From Lachnospiraceae bacterium (GTDB taxonomy: Bacteria > Bacillota > Clostridia > Lachnospirales > Lachnospiraceae): DNA of 64,000 nt. Below the pieces are notes generated by a model. That model was not told the DNA's origin, searched no databases, and worked only from the letters and a program-made list of their open reading frames with translations. The stretch is from the NCBI GenBank assembly GCA_017940415.1, contig JAGAYR010000027.1, positions 62,001 to 126,000 of the forward strand. Direction: 5' to 3'. The position numbers were made by a program, and so were the translations under genes. The stretch's first letter is position 1. Each line of letters opens with the position of its first letter. Positions 55,376 through 64,000 of this stretch are shown piece after piece.

Positions 55376-56071
55376 TTAATTAGTATCTCTTTTCATTGCC
55401 TCCTGCATTGCTTCCTCAACGGGATCCGTTTCGGGGGCAAGTTCGGGGTGCTCTTCATAGAACTTGGATTCAACCTGTTCGAATGCTTTTCTGTAAAGCA
55501 TGGCGCTGACATATCCGGGACCGCTGATGCCGAACATTATGACTATGGGCACTACGGCGAACCAGTGTAATCCCACATAAATGGGAACTATGTACAAAAC
55601 GCCCATGAGAATGGCTCTGGGAAGGATTGCAACAGTCATGTGAACTCCGCTCTTAATGGTTCCGAACAGAGTGTTGTCAAACCTGGCCAGCACGGGGAAT
55701 ATCATAATGCAGGCGATATATATGAAAAAGGCTATTCCATATATGATCGCACGGACTACATTGACTCCCGAACCGGATAAACCGAGTGCAAAGAGGATGT
55801 CTACAACGACAAATCCGAGTACAACCATCATCATCAGCCAGATCAGAGTTGCCTGCTTGAAATTCTGTTTAAAAGAATGAAAGAAGCCTTTGGTTATTCC
55901 TGCTTCCTCATTCTTGAGGATCTTATAGCACATATAGTCCTTGGCGGTAAGTGCCGCTCCCGCCGTTACAACGGGGATACACATGACCAGGGTGACAAGG
56001 TTGAGCCACATAAGATCCGCAACCTTGGTCAAAATGACCATTATTTTGGATTCGGGATTAAGAAAACGCAC
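55376..56071 (-). CDS. DUF624 (YesL-family) membrane protein
   Basis: 231 residues, about five membrane segments. It is an unassigned family usually found near carbohydrate ABC importer genes (as YesL beside yesNOPQ in Bacillus). Start codon is GTG (56071), with GAGAGG upstream. Context here: the sugar ATPase gene follows at 54.0-55.2 kb, and an acetyltransferase precedes it. Confidence 0.8.
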   Translation of the reverse strand: MRFLNPESKIMVILTKVADLMWLNLVTLVMCIPVVTAGAALTAKDYMCYKILKNEEAGITKGFFHSFKQNFKQATLIWLMMMVVLGFVVVDILFALGLSGSGVNVVRAIIYGIAFFIYIACIMIFPVLARFDNTLFGTIKSGVHMTVAILPRAILMGVLYIVPIYVGLHWFAVVPIVIMFGISGPGYVSAMLYRKAFEQVESKFYEEHPELAPETDPVEEAMQEAMKRDTN

Positions 56072-56082
56072 TTTTTACCTCT

Positions 56083-56574
56083 CTAAAAGATCAATTCCAT
56101 GGTGGTAACCCTTATTCCGGATATATTTCTCTCGGGTTCAAGGGGCACAAAACCGATCTTCTTATAAAATTCCACGGCATATGGAGCCGCTTTTACGATC
56201 ATACTGCTTTCGTGACAGATATCACGAAGATATCTGCACAGTCTGTCTATAAGTTCCGTTCCGATACCGTTTTTGTGACATTCTTTGGCCACAAACAGAA
56301 GGGAAAGGCGGTTTCCGCTGCGAACGGATCCCACACCGACTATCTTTCCGTCCAGTCTGGCTACCAGAACGGGGTAAGCCCCTCTCAGGAAAGCCTTGTG
56401 AAGGTCGTCATCCGTGATAAATTCAAAAAAATGACCGACCCCTTCCTCTCCGTAGTCCTGAGCCTCAAATTCCATGAAAGTCGACCATACCAAAGACATC
56501 GCTTCCGTCCAGTCTTCGGGTCCTGCCCATTCATAGCTGATTCGGGATATTAATGAAGCCTTGCCGTTATCCAT
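56083..56574 (-). CDS. GNAT-family N-acetyltransferase
   Basis: 163 residues. The acetyl-CoA loop is KECHKNGIGTELIDRLCRYL (about 107-126), and AAPYAVEFYKKIGFVPLEPE closes the fold. Substrate unknown. The start lies inside the 3' end of the alpha/beta hydrolase gene (25-base overlap); 11 bases separate it from the DUF624 GTG. Confidence 0.87.
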   Translation of the reverse strand: MDNGKASLISRISYEWAGPEDWTEAMSLVWSTFMEFEAQDYGEEGVGHFFEFITDDDLHKAFLRGAYPVLVARLDGKIVGVGSVRSGNRLSLLFVAKECHKNGIGTELIDRLCRYLRDICHESSMIVKAAPYAVEFYKKIGFVPLEPERNISGIRVTTMELIF

Positions 56575-57488
56575 TCAAGGATATCCTCTTTAACGGTTTG
56601 TTTATCATCCTCATTGAGGATCTCATGTCTGTCTCCTGGATAGAGCTTGACGGTTATATCTCTTACGCCTGCTGCCTTGTAAGTCTCCGATGCAGCTTTT
56701 ACGCCTTCGCCGTATTCACCCACGGGATCGTCTTCTCCCGCAAGGAAGAAAAGAGGGAGATCCTTGGGAACGGCATCGATATTGACGTCTTTCTCCATTC
56801 GCTTTATAAGTTCGAACAGTGCCATATATCCATTGGCGGTAAAATCAAATCCGCAATCCGGATCTGCGATATAATCGTCAACATTCTTAGTATTTGCGCT
56901 GAGCCAGTCAAAAGTAGTTCTGGGGTTTTCTATCTTCTTCAGATAGCCGCCGAAACTCATCTTGGTAACCAGGCCGGGAACACATTTCTGACCTTTGAAC
57001 AGCGCGGTCAGTTTGGTAAGTGCCATACCGGCATTAACTGCGCCCATAGCCGGGTGACCGGTACCCATAATTATCGCCATCTGAATTCCGGTTCCGTAGC
57101 GGTAGATATAATTTCTGGTGATAAAAGAGCCCATGCTGTGACCCATTATTATCACGGGAAGTCCCGGGAATTTCTCCTGGGTTATCTTTTTGAGCCTGTG
57201 AACGTCTCTTACGATAACGGTTGCGGGATCACGGTCGCAAAAATATCCCTTGGTCTGTCCTTCCGCAACGCTTCCGCCGTGGCCGAGATGATCCTCACCG
57301 GTCACGATAAAACCGTTTGAAGTCATAAACTCCGCAAAATCTTCGTACCTGCCGACGTATTCTTCCATGCCGTGGACAATCTGGATAATACCCCTGGCAC
57401 CTTCGGCACCCTTGTCCGGCATCCATCTTACGCCGTGTATACTCGATTTTCCGTCCCTTGAATCAAAATAGAATTCTTCTTTTTTCAT
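56550..57488 (-). CDS. alpha/beta hydrolase (monoacylglycerol-lipase-like)
   Basis: 312 residues. Nucleophile GHSMGSF (S118), acid in LAGEDDPVG, and His in PGDRHEILNED. The N-terminal QIVHGMEEY motif and the cap with FKGQKCV place it near lysophospholipase/monoacylglycerol lipases (PldB-like). No signal peptide. AAGGAG precedes the ATG. Twenty bases after metG and overlapping the acetyltransferase. Confidence 0.87.
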   Translation of the reverse strand: MKKEEFYFDSRDGKSSIHGVRWMPDKGAEGARGIIQIVHGMEEYVGRYEDFAEFMTSNGFIVTGEDHLGHGGSVAEGQTKGYFCDRDPATVIVRDVHRLKKITQEKFPGLPVIIMGHSMGSFITRNYIYRYGTGIQMAIIMGTGHPAMGAVNAGMALTKLTALFKGQKCVPGLVTKMSFGGYLKKIENPRTTFDWLSANTKNVDDYIADPDCGFDFTANGYMALFELIKRMEKDVNIDAVPKDLPLFFLAGEDDPVGEYGEGVKAASETYKAAGVRDITVKLYPGDRHEILNEDDKQTVKEDILEWITARLH

Positions 57489-57507
57489 GGAAGTACTCCT
57501 TCCGCAA

Positions 57508-59502
57508 TTATCCTATTTCCGCACCGGCAGGCATGTCCTTGTCTATGCTGAGAAGGGAAAGCTCTCCCTCAGCGTTCTCTGCACAAAGGAGCATTCCTTC
57601 GCTTGTAAGTCCCGCAATCTGACGGGGCGCAAGGTTTGTGAGTACAACGACCTTCTTTCCGACCATCTCTTCAGCAGAGTAACCCGACTTGATACCGGAA
57701 AGAATCTGTCTTGTCTTACTTCCGATCTTAACCTGTGAGCAAAGGAGCTTTTTGGACTTAGGAACCTCTTCGGAGGAGATTATCTGTCCGACCTGAAGCT
57801 GAAGCTTTGCAAAATCGTCATAGCTGATCTCTGCCTTGGGTTCAAGGTCGATACCGTCATCGGCTGTTTCCGTATTGTCTTCGGAAGTGATGCCGTTCTC
57901 CCTTTCATACTCCGCTCTCTGAGCCGCGCGGATTTCCTCTACCTTCTTCATTATATCCTCAAGGTTGAGGCGCGCAAAGAGAGTCTCGGGATCTGCGGTA
58001 ACCTTCTTGCCTGATTCGAAAAGACCGAATTTATCGAGATCGTCGTAATCTCTGAGGGTCTCTTCTCCGATCTGTGCAAGGATGGCCTTTGCGGTCTCGG
58101 GCATAAAGGAATAAAGAAGGTTAGCTCCGACCGCAATGGACTCGGTAAGATTGTACATAACCTCCGCAAGTCTGTCCTTGCCGGCTTCGTCCTTGGCAAG
58201 TGTCCAGGGCTCGGTCTCATCGATATATTTATTGGAACGCTTGAAGATAGCAAATACTTCGTCGATCGCATCGGCAACCCTGAGGTCATCCATCTTGGCA
58301 GCAACCTTGTCCCTTGCGGCGGTAACGACAGCCTTGAGGTCCGCATCGACATCCGCCTCGGCACCGGTCTTGGTAACAACACCGTCAAAGTACTTATTGG
58401 TCATGGAGATCGTTCTCTTTACGAGATTTCCGAGGATGTTCGCAAGATCGGAATTGTATCTCTCGGTCATGAGTTCCCAGGTGATCGTTCCGTCATTTTC
58501 ATAAGGCATCTCATGTAGTACGTAGTAACGAACGGCATCTACACCGTAAAGAGATATAAGGTCATCGGCATAGATAACATTTCCTCTGGACTTGCTCATC
58601 TTCTCGCCGCCCTGAAGGAGCCAGGGATGTCCGAATACCTTCTTGGGAAGGGGCTGTTCCAGAGACATAAGGAATATGGGCCAGTAGATCGTATGGAAAC
58701 GGATGATGTCCTTTCCTATAAGATGAAGATCCGCGGGCCATAACTTTTTATACTGATCCGAATGATTTCCGTCGGCATCAAAGCCTATGCCAGTAATATA
58801 GTTGGTGAGCGCATCAAGCCAGACGTATACGACGTGCTTCTCATCAAATGTTACGGGGATGCCCCATTTAAATGACGTTCTTGATACGCACAGATCTTGA
58901 AGTCCGGGCTTGAGGAAGTTGTTGACCATCTCGTTCTTGCGGGATACGGGCTGGATAAAATCCGGATGCTCATCGTAATATTTCATGAGCCTGTCGGCAT
59001 ATTTGCTCATCTTGAAGAAGTATGCCTCTTCTTTAGCAGGCTTTACTTCACGTCCGCAGTCAGGGCACTTGCCGTCCACAAGCTGGCTCTCTGTCCAGAA
59101 AGACTCACAGGGTGTACAGTACATTCCCTCGTAAGCTCCCTTGTAGATATCGCCCTTGTCATACATCTTCTTGAAGATCTTCTGTACCTGGGCTTCATGA
59201 TCAGCATCGGTGGTTCTGATGAATTTGTCATATGAAACATCGAGACTGTCACAGATGCCTCTTATGATGCCTGCAATACGGTCGACGAACTCCTTGGGTG
59301 AGATTCCTTCAGCCGCTGCTTTCTCTTCTATCTTCTGGCCGTGCTCATCGGTTCCGGTCTGGAAAAAGACATCAAAGCCCTGCTGTCTCTTATGTCTTGC
59401 AATGGCATCCGCCATGACTATCTCATACGAATTTCCTATATGGGGTTTGCCTGATGTGTAGGCTATTGCCGTTGTAATGTAATAAGGTCCCTTGTTCTGC
59501 AT
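57508..59502 (-). CDS. metG: methionyl-tRNA synthetase with C-terminal tRNA-binding domain
   Basis: 664 residues. HIGN motif in GKPHIGNSYEIV, KMSKS in GGEKMSKSRGN, and a zinc-like CTPCESFW...CPDCGR cluster. The C-terminal OB-fold (about 560-664, with FAKLQLQVGQI and NLAPRQIAGLTSEGM) is the Trbp111-like tRNA-binding/dimerisation domain. The ATG at 59502 is chosen over a GTG within the AAGGAAGG site. No T-box or SAM riboswitch is visible in the 80-base gap upstream. A palindrome TAGATTAATCTA (59559-59570) lies there. Confidence 0.96.
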   Translation of the reverse strand: MQNKGPYYITTAIAYTSGKPHIGNSYEIVMADAIARHKRQQGFDVFFQTGTDEHGQKIEEKAAAEGISPKEFVDRIAGIIRGICDSLDVSYDKFIRTTDADHEAQVQKIFKKMYDKGDIYKGAYEGMYCTPCESFWTESQLVDGKCPDCGREVKPAKEEAYFFKMSKYADRLMKYYDEHPDFIQPVSRKNEMVNNFLKPGLQDLCVSRTSFKWGIPVTFDEKHVVYVWLDALTNYITGIGFDADGNHSDQYKKLWPADLHLIGKDIIRFHTIYWPIFLMSLEQPLPKKVFGHPWLLQGGEKMSKSRGNVIYADDLISLYGVDAVRYYVLHEMPYENDGTITWELMTERYNSDLANILGNLVKRTISMTNKYFDGVVTKTGAEADVDADLKAVVTAARDKVAAKMDDLRVADAIDEVFAIFKRSNKYIDETEPWTLAKDEAGKDRLAEVMYNLTESIAVGANLLYSFMPETAKAILAQIGEETLRDYDDLDKFGLFESGKKVTADPETLFARLNLEDIMKKVEEIRAAQRAEYERENGITSEDNTETADDGIDLEPKAEISYDDFAKLQLQVGQIISSEEVPKSKKLLCSQVKIGSKTRQILSGIKSGYSAEEMVGKKVVVLTNLAPRQIAGLTSEGMLLCAENAEGELSLLSIDKDMPAGAEIG

Positions 59503-59582
59503 ACCTATCACCTTCCTTTTAGGCGTTGCGTAACGAACGTCTGTCTTTTCAAATATAATAGATTAATCTACCACAAATGGCT

Positions 59583-60350
59583 TTATTCGTCCATTAATCG
59601 GTTGTACTCATCGCATATGGCATTGAAGATCGCTTCCGATCCGTTACCGTTATCCGGATGATAAACTTTGCAAAGATCCCTGTATCTTTTTTTAATAGCT
59701 TCGGGAGATTTGCATCCTTCGAAGAAACCGGTCGGAAGCTCCGGCATTCGTTCTTTTTCCTCTATATAATCTTCGTCGTCATATTCATCTTCGTAACGGG
59801 AATATTCGATCCTTTCTCTTTCGTAATAATCGATCTTCTCGTTTCTTCCGCGATTATAACCTCTCTCGTATCCGGCATCATAACCTTCATCATATCCGTG
59901 AACATTGTCATAGATATCATCGATCTTATCCCTGAATTCCTCGGACTCTTCTATGACCTCACGCTTCATGTTCCTGTATCTGATAAATCTGAGAAGATCC
60001 AGAACCGGTCCTCCGAGTATCATGATAAGGACGATTATGATCTGCTGATTTTCCGTAAAATTATCCCTGATGGTGTAAAGCGCATATGCCACAGCCGCGG
60101 CAATCACTATTCCGATCAGGTAATTGTGAAAAAGCTTGATAAAAAAGTACAGATATGAAAGAACTCCGTAAATTATCAAAAGCATTCCGCAGGCATAGAC
60201 CGGTTTTTCCGTCACCTTCGCAAAGGTCTTCTCAAGATCGGTATCCCAAAGTATCGCCCCCACTGCCAAAACAGCAAGAATAAGCTTGGCGGGTATAACC
60301 GCAAGCTTAGACCTGAGCTCTGCTACTTTAACTACCTTTAATCCGTTCAT
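59583..60350 (-). CDS. membrane protein with C-terminal J domain
   Basis: 255 residues. Four or so N-terminal membrane segments (residues 12-130), then a charged Tyr/Arg/Glu-rich linker (YEGYDAGYERGYNRGRNEK), then a C-terminal J domain with the HPD motif in YHPDNGNG (about 230-240). So a DnaK-recruiting co-chaperone tethered to the membrane, with the J domain at the wrong end for DnaJ. The ATG overlaps the stop of the O-antigen-ligase gene (ATGA); GGAGG precedes it. Confidence 0.83.
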   Translation of the reverse strand: MNGLKVVKVAELRSKLAVIPAKLILAVLAVGAILWDTDLEKTFAKVTEKPVYACGMLLIIYGVLSYLYFFIKLFHNYLIGIVIAAAVAYALYTIRDNFTENQQIIIVLIMILGGPVLDLLRFIRYRNMKREVIEESEEFRDKIDDIYDNVHGYDEGYDAGYERGYNRGRNEKIDYYERERIEYSRYEDEYDDEDYIEEKERMPELPTGFFEGCKSPEAIKKRYRDLCKVYHPDNGNGSEAIFNAICDEYNRLMDE

Positions 60351-61972
60351 CGATCCTCCGCTTTATCCTGCGATGCGGCCCATGCCCCGAATCCGAGAAC
60401 AAGAGCCAGCTGTGATACATTGACCGAAGTCTGAAAACTGAAAATATTATTGATTATATACGCGAGGATGCCCAGTGAGCAAGCAAGTGCAACCGTACTC
60501 TTTTGGCGGAAGCCCTTAAGCATGACGCATATCATCAGTCCGTAAAAAGAAACCGTTCCCGCTATCCCTGTATTGACCAGCATGGTAAGAGGCTCCGAAT
60601 GGGAATTGGTAAGTCTTGCCCCGCCGAAATATTCCGTACATTTTGCTGCGGTTTCATGAAGTCTTCCGCTAATCAGGAAGGAATAGAAATTGTCGGGACC
60701 TTTTCCGAAGAGCTTCTCAAAAGGAGTCATTCCCCTAAAGATCTCCATGCCAATACTCAGTGTAGCACCTCTGGAACTTCCCCATCCATAATCAAACCAG
60801 AAGATGGATCCCTCTTTGCCCAGATATCCGACACCGCTCAGTGTATTTGCAATGATAAGGAGTACGAATATAACGGAAGCTACAAGGGTCAGACAGGTCA
60901 GTATGATTCCCGGATTAAAATCCACGGATCGTTTTCCCTTTTTGATAAGTACATCCGTGATCAGATATAAGCCCAGACTCACTATAAGAAGAGCCGCCGT
61001 GAAGGCCGGTTTTTCAAGCATTCTTCCCGGAAGATCATTGGTTCTGCTGATCCCGCCGGATGTGATATAGATTGCATGCGCCAGTGCACATGTCATGCAT
61101 ATGATAAACAAAGCCCAAACCCTGCGAAGAGATTTCAGATCTCCGCCCGATATGATCATAAGCGAAAGCATGGCAGCCCAAAAAGCCGGATACGCCGATG
61201 CCGATCCCTGTGCAAACATCATGTAGAATACCGAGATCAGATAAATCACAATTACAGCAGAATATATCTTTTCCCTGCGGTGTTTTCCTTCTTTTCCGAG
61301 GAAGAATGCGGATACTCCGGTAAACATCACGGTCATCAGATATCCGCAGAACCAGTTGGAATTACCTATTGTGGATACTCTGGACGTATCCCAGCCTTCC
61401 GCGTTAATGATATTTCCGAAGAAGTCCATTAAGATACCGATAAGACAAATCGCAAATGATGCTGCCATGATAACCTGACAGAAATAATTCTTTACTTTTC
61501 CCAGCCTCGGAATGACCAGAACGCCGATTCCTATGGAGAGATATGCGATTGTTCCGGTATACCATCCTCTTTCCCCGTACAGGGCAATCTGTTTCTCATC
61601 GGAAAGAGCAAATGATATGAGAACACATATAATAAAGATCGCTGCCCATATATCGGTACGGTACACCTTGGGCTTTTTAACGGTGGCTTTGGCAGATTTT
61701 TTTAAGATAAAACAAAGAATATACAGAGCAATCGCCGGCAGCAGTACTATACCGCACAGCTTCAATTCTCCTATCCAGAACTTTCCCTTGTCTGTTCCGA
61801 GAGTGTCATATCCAGGAAGATATAAAGGCAGGATCACTCCCACCGCCACCGTATAAAAAAAGACTGCAAAGTAAAGGAGAATATCCGCCGCATATTTCAA
61901 GATGCCGGCTGCTCCTTTTACATTTGCATCTTTTTCGATTCCGGTTATTTTTTTGATAACGTTAAAGATCAT
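60347..61972 (-). CDS. O-antigen-ligase/polymerase-like membrane protein
   Basis: About 541 residues with some 12 membrane segments. The Wzy/O-antigen ligase signature NSHSEPLTMLVNTGIAGTVSFYGLM is near the C-terminus, after a large loop. In a Gram-positive cell it probably polymerises or ligates surface polysaccharide or a teichoic-acid-like polymer. The start at 61972 is chosen because the longer ORF runs well into the pseudouridine synthase gene; it still overlaps by 11 bases. No ribosome binding site is visible. Confidence 0.8.
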   Translation of the reverse strand: MIFNVIKKITGIEKDANVKGAAGILKYAADILLYFAVFFYTVAVGVILPLYLPGYDTLGTDKGKFWIGELKLCGIVLLPAIALYILCFILKKSAKATVKKPKVYRTDIWAAIFIICVLISFALSDEKQIALYGERGWYTGTIAYLSIGIGVLVIPRLGKVKNYFCQVIMAASFAICLIGILMDFFGNIINAEGWDTSRVSTIGNSNWFCGYLMTVMFTGVSAFFLGKEGKHRREKIYSAVIVIYLISVFYMMFAQGSASAYPAFWAAMLSLMIISGGDLKSLRRVWALFIICMTCALAHAIYITSGGISRTNDLPGRMLEKPAFTAALLIVSLGLYLITDVLIKKGKRSVDFNPGIILTCLTLVASVIFVLLIIANTLSGVGYLGKEGSIFWFDYGWGSSRGATLSIGMEIFRGMTPFEKLFGKGPDNFYSFLISGRLHETAAKCTEYFGGARLTNSHSEPLTMLVNTGIAGTVSFYGLMICVMLKGFRQKSTVALACSLGILAYIINNIFSFQTSVNVSQLALVLGFGAWAASQDKAEDR

Positions 61973-62624
61973 AAATTTCAAATGCTTTGTTTTGCGAGCG
62001 GGTATCAAACTTTCGTATCTTGCCCGAAGAAACATCAAAGTACTCCAGATGGTCTGCGCACAGGGCAACCGTCTTTACGCCAGCCTGCGCAGATTTTTCC
62101 TTGCTCTCATCACTTCCGTATTTCAGATCTCCCAGAATGGGAAATCCCAGGTGTGAAAGCTGAGCCCTGATCTGATGGAAGCGCCCTGTTCCTATCTTCA
62201 CATTAAGAAGAGTTGTTCCGTCCTTTGAAGCAAGAGGTTCATAGGAAAGCTCCGCTCTCTTAAAATCTTCTCCCTCTCCTATCTCACATTCTGAAGAAGC
62301 ATTCTTTCTCATGTAACATACGTCGGTTCCGCTTTCCCTAACCTCTCCCGACACAACCGCTTTGTAGGACTTTTTGAGCTTTCCGCTTTGAAGCTGCTCA
62401 CTCAAAGCTGCTGCAGTCTTTTTGTTTTTTGCAAAAACAAGAAGACCTTCAACAGGCTGATCCAGTCTGTGGATCACTCCCAGATAACCGCCCTTAAGAT
62501 GATTCTTAAGCTTGCTGCATACATCTTCCTCGGATGCCCTTGCGGTCTGTACACTTAGTCCCGCCGGCTTATATATGACAATGCAGCCTTCGTCTTCATA
62601 TATTATTTTTATGTCAGGTTTCAT
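61962..62624 (-). CDS. RluA-family pseudouridine synthase
   Basis: 220 residues. The catalytic motif HRLDQPVEGLLVFAKN has the essential aspartate (D55), and the later KIGTGRFHQIRAQLSHLG is typical. The substrate (23S rRNA or tRNA position) is not determinable. It lacks an S4 domain. The start overlaps the stop of the rRNA methyltransferase gene (ATGA). Confidence 0.9.
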   Translation of the reverse strand: MKPDIKIIYEDEGCIVIYKPAGLSVQTARASEEDVCSKLKNHLKGGYLGVIHRLDQPVEGLLVFAKNKKTAAALSEQLQSGKLKKSYKAVVSGEVRESGTDVCYMRKNASSECEIGEGEDFKRAELSYEPLASKDGTTLLNVKIGTGRFHQIRAQLSHLGFPILGDLKYGSDESKEKSAQAGVKTVALCADHLEYFDVSSGKIRKFDTRSQNKAFEIYDL

Positions 62625-63997
62625 CCGACGATCCTCAATCCCTTGGGATAATGATTTTTTACTCTTCCTCCGGATGCTTTACCCCATCCGAGAGAATATC
62701 CGCACACTCCCACAAGGCACCATCCGCTTCCTTCACCCTCAAGCGTCATGCCACGGACATAGGACTCCGCAGTATCTTCATCCGTATCGATAAACTGCTT
62801 TACATCATCTTTGCCCAAAGTAAGAGCAAGAGCATGGGCTGGCTCAAATCTGTCCTTTTTAAAAGTTCCTATGCATAATCCGCATCTTAAAACCTTTAAT
62901 CCGGAAAGTGAGGGTGTATCTTCCGGCATGATATACAGATTATCTCCGAAAAGCCTGAACCTTTCTTTGGCATCGAGTATTTTTTTAGCCGCTTCGGCAG
63001 TAAGAGTCTCCTTAAGAAAATTCTCAAGAGGTTTCAGATCTTTTATTTTCGAACAGTTTTCAAATCCTCCGAAGGGAAATGCATTTTCGGAATCACCCTC
63101 TTTGGACATAAGGGCGGAAAACTGTCCCTCTCCTTTAAAACCGGGAGGCATTAGTCTGACGGCCTTTTCACAAGGATTCACTCCGTCTGCGCTTCCTACG
63201 GTACTTTCTTTGATGTAAGAAATGTCTTCAAGCTTCATATCAGGATGGGAAAGAATAAGATCAATTACCCTGTCCTCGTTTTCACTCTTCTCAAACGTAC
63301 ATGTGGAATAAAGAAGTATCCCTCCGGGCTTAAGCATTCTGTATGCATTCTCGAGGATCTCTTTTTGCCTCTGCACGCATACGGCAACATTTTCCGTGCT
63401 CCACTGGGCGATCGCTTCCGGATCTTTTCTGAACATTCCCTCACCGGAACAGGGAGCATCAACAACCACCGCATCAAAGTATCCTTCGAATCTGTCTGCA
63501 AGTTTGTCCGTGGTCTCATTCAGTACTATGGCATTGGCAATTCCCATTCTCTCGATATTGCCTGCAAGCACTTCGGCTCTTGATCTGTTTATCTCGTTGG
63601 ATACCAGAAGCCCTTTTCCTGCCATTGCTCCGGCAATCTGTGTTGACTTTCCTCCGGGAGAAGCACACAGATCAATTGCCTTAAGACCGTTTTCACAGAC
63701 GTTTAACTTACGGAAAAGATCACTGCCGGTAAGCACTGCACCCGGAACCATAGCCCCGGGATCCTGAATATAATAAACTCCGGCATCGTGAAAAGGCCTT
63801 CTGCCGGGTGTCTTTTCGGGATCAAAATAATATCCGCTTTCTTCAAAGGGAATCTTTTCAAGACAAAAAAGAGTCTTAACATCCGCCGCATCCTCCGACT
63901 GTTTTTTCAGAGGATTTATCCTGAGAGCCTGAACGGATTCTTCGGAATATGAATTCTCAAGGAGCAGATATTTTTCTTCTCCCAATAACTCTTTCAT
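62621..63997 (-). CDS. RsmF/NOL1-type rRNA m5C methyltransferase, N-terminus possibly cut by window edge
   Basis: 458 residues seen. SAM motif LCASPGGKSTQIA, motif IV APCSGEGMFRKDPE (C183) and motif VI YSTCTFEKSENE (C233) show both cysteines of m5C methyltransferases. A C-terminal RsmF-like PUA/FAU domain follows. The ATG at 63997 leaves the frame open at the window edge, and relatives usually start about ten residues earlier (LPxxFxxRMKELLG), so the real start may lie beyond 64000. It is the first gene of the chain continuing with RluA, the ligase-like and J-domain genes. Confidence 0.9.
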   Translation of the reverse strand: MKELLGEEKYLLLENSYSEESVQALRINPLKKQSEDAADVKTLFCLEKIPFEESGYYFDPEKTPGRRPFHDAGVYYIQDPGAMVPGAVLTGSDLFRKLNVCENGLKAIDLCASPGGKSTQIAGAMAGKGLLVSNEINRSRAEVLAGNIERMGIANAIVLNETTDKLADRFEGYFDAVVVDAPCSGEGMFRKDPEAIAQWSTENVAVCVQRQKEILENAYRMLKPGGILLYSTCTFEKSENEDRVIDLILSHPDMKLEDISYIKESTVGSADGVNPCEKAVRLMPPGFKGEGQFSALMSKEGDSENAFPFGGFENCSKIKDLKPLENFLKETLTAEAAKKILDAKERFRLFGDNLYIMPEDTPSLSGLKVLRCGLCIGTFKKDRFEPAHALALTLGKDDVKQFIDTDEDTAESYVRGMTLEGEGSGWCLVGVCGYSLGWGKASGGRVKNHYPKGLRIVG

Positions 63998-64000
63998 ATT

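Noticed and set aside
59503..59582. T-box or riboswitch before metG
   Set aside because: Only about 80 bases with a TAGATTAATCTA palindrome; no T-box motif.

Overview
The window reads as a Gram-positive anaerobe of the Lachnospiraceae (Butyrivibrio-like; this is inference). The grounds are moderate GC, lipoprotein signal peptides with lipoboxes instead of periplasmic signals, strong AGGAGG ribosome binding sites, an hrcA-grpE-dnaK-dnaJ operon with a CIRCE operator, a cellobiose phosphorylase under a LacI regulator, LplABC-type oligosaccharide import genes without their own ATPase, and DUF624 and DUF6465-type proteins. Almost everything is on the minus strand. The clear exceptions are one membrane protein (38.97-40.25 kb), the SRP RNA (51.8 kb) and a radical SAM gene (51.96-52.88 kb). 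I see no insertion sequence, prophage, integrase, CRISPR array or tRNA gene.

Layout, left to right. 0-6.8 kb is a sulfur amino acid block: cysK (cut by the left edge), metY, the methionine ABC importer metNIQ, a LysR regulator and a HAD phosphatase. 6.9-10.3 kb has a lipoprotein serpin, a hotdog thioesterase and a Na+/proline-type symporter. 10.4-12.5 kb is an EAL protein fused to a long beta-helix-like C-terminus. 12.7-16.1 kb is an oligosaccharide ABC importer (binding protein and two permeases). 16.4-21.0 kb is a glycerol operon: FAD glycerol-3-phosphate dehydrogenase, a second flavoprotein, a DUF1667 Fe-S-like protein and glycerol kinase.

21.1-29.9 kb is a tightly packed run: a threonyl-tRNA synthetase without TGS domain, a cyclic-nucleotide-binding-like protein of unknown function, a 79-residue protein, a MoxR ATPase, a DUF58 protein and a membrane transglutaminase. 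30-35.5 kb pairs an MMPL/RND transporter with a large GLUG-repeat surface protein. 35.7-40.3 kb has RlmI, an acetyltransferase, a second LysR paralogous to the first, a secreted hypothetical protein and a divergent polytopic membrane protein. 40.3-43.9 kb is the cellobiose phosphorylase/LacI operon. 43.9-48.9 kb is the heat-shock operon.

49-64 kb holds a Lys/Ala-rich DUF6465-like protein, a patatin lipase, an aminotransferase, the SRP RNA with a radical SAM gene directly behind it, a PucR-type regulator, an MsmX-like sugar ATPase (probably the missing ATPase of the 12.7-16.1 kb importer), a DUF624 protein, an acetyltransferase, an alpha/beta hydrolase, metG, and a chain of a membrane J-domain protein, an O-antigen-ligase-like protein, an RluA-type pseudouridine synthase and an RsmF-type rRNA methyltransferase at the right edge.

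No classical defence or mobile system is present. The candidates for something undescribed are the MoxR/DUF58/transglutaminase run with its CNB-like partner, the EAL-beta-helix fusion, the TGS-less ThrRS, the cysK leader ORF with a UUCG hairpin, and the SRP RNA abutting a radical SAM gene. All positions were read by eye. Promoters, operators and motif matches were not scored computationally.
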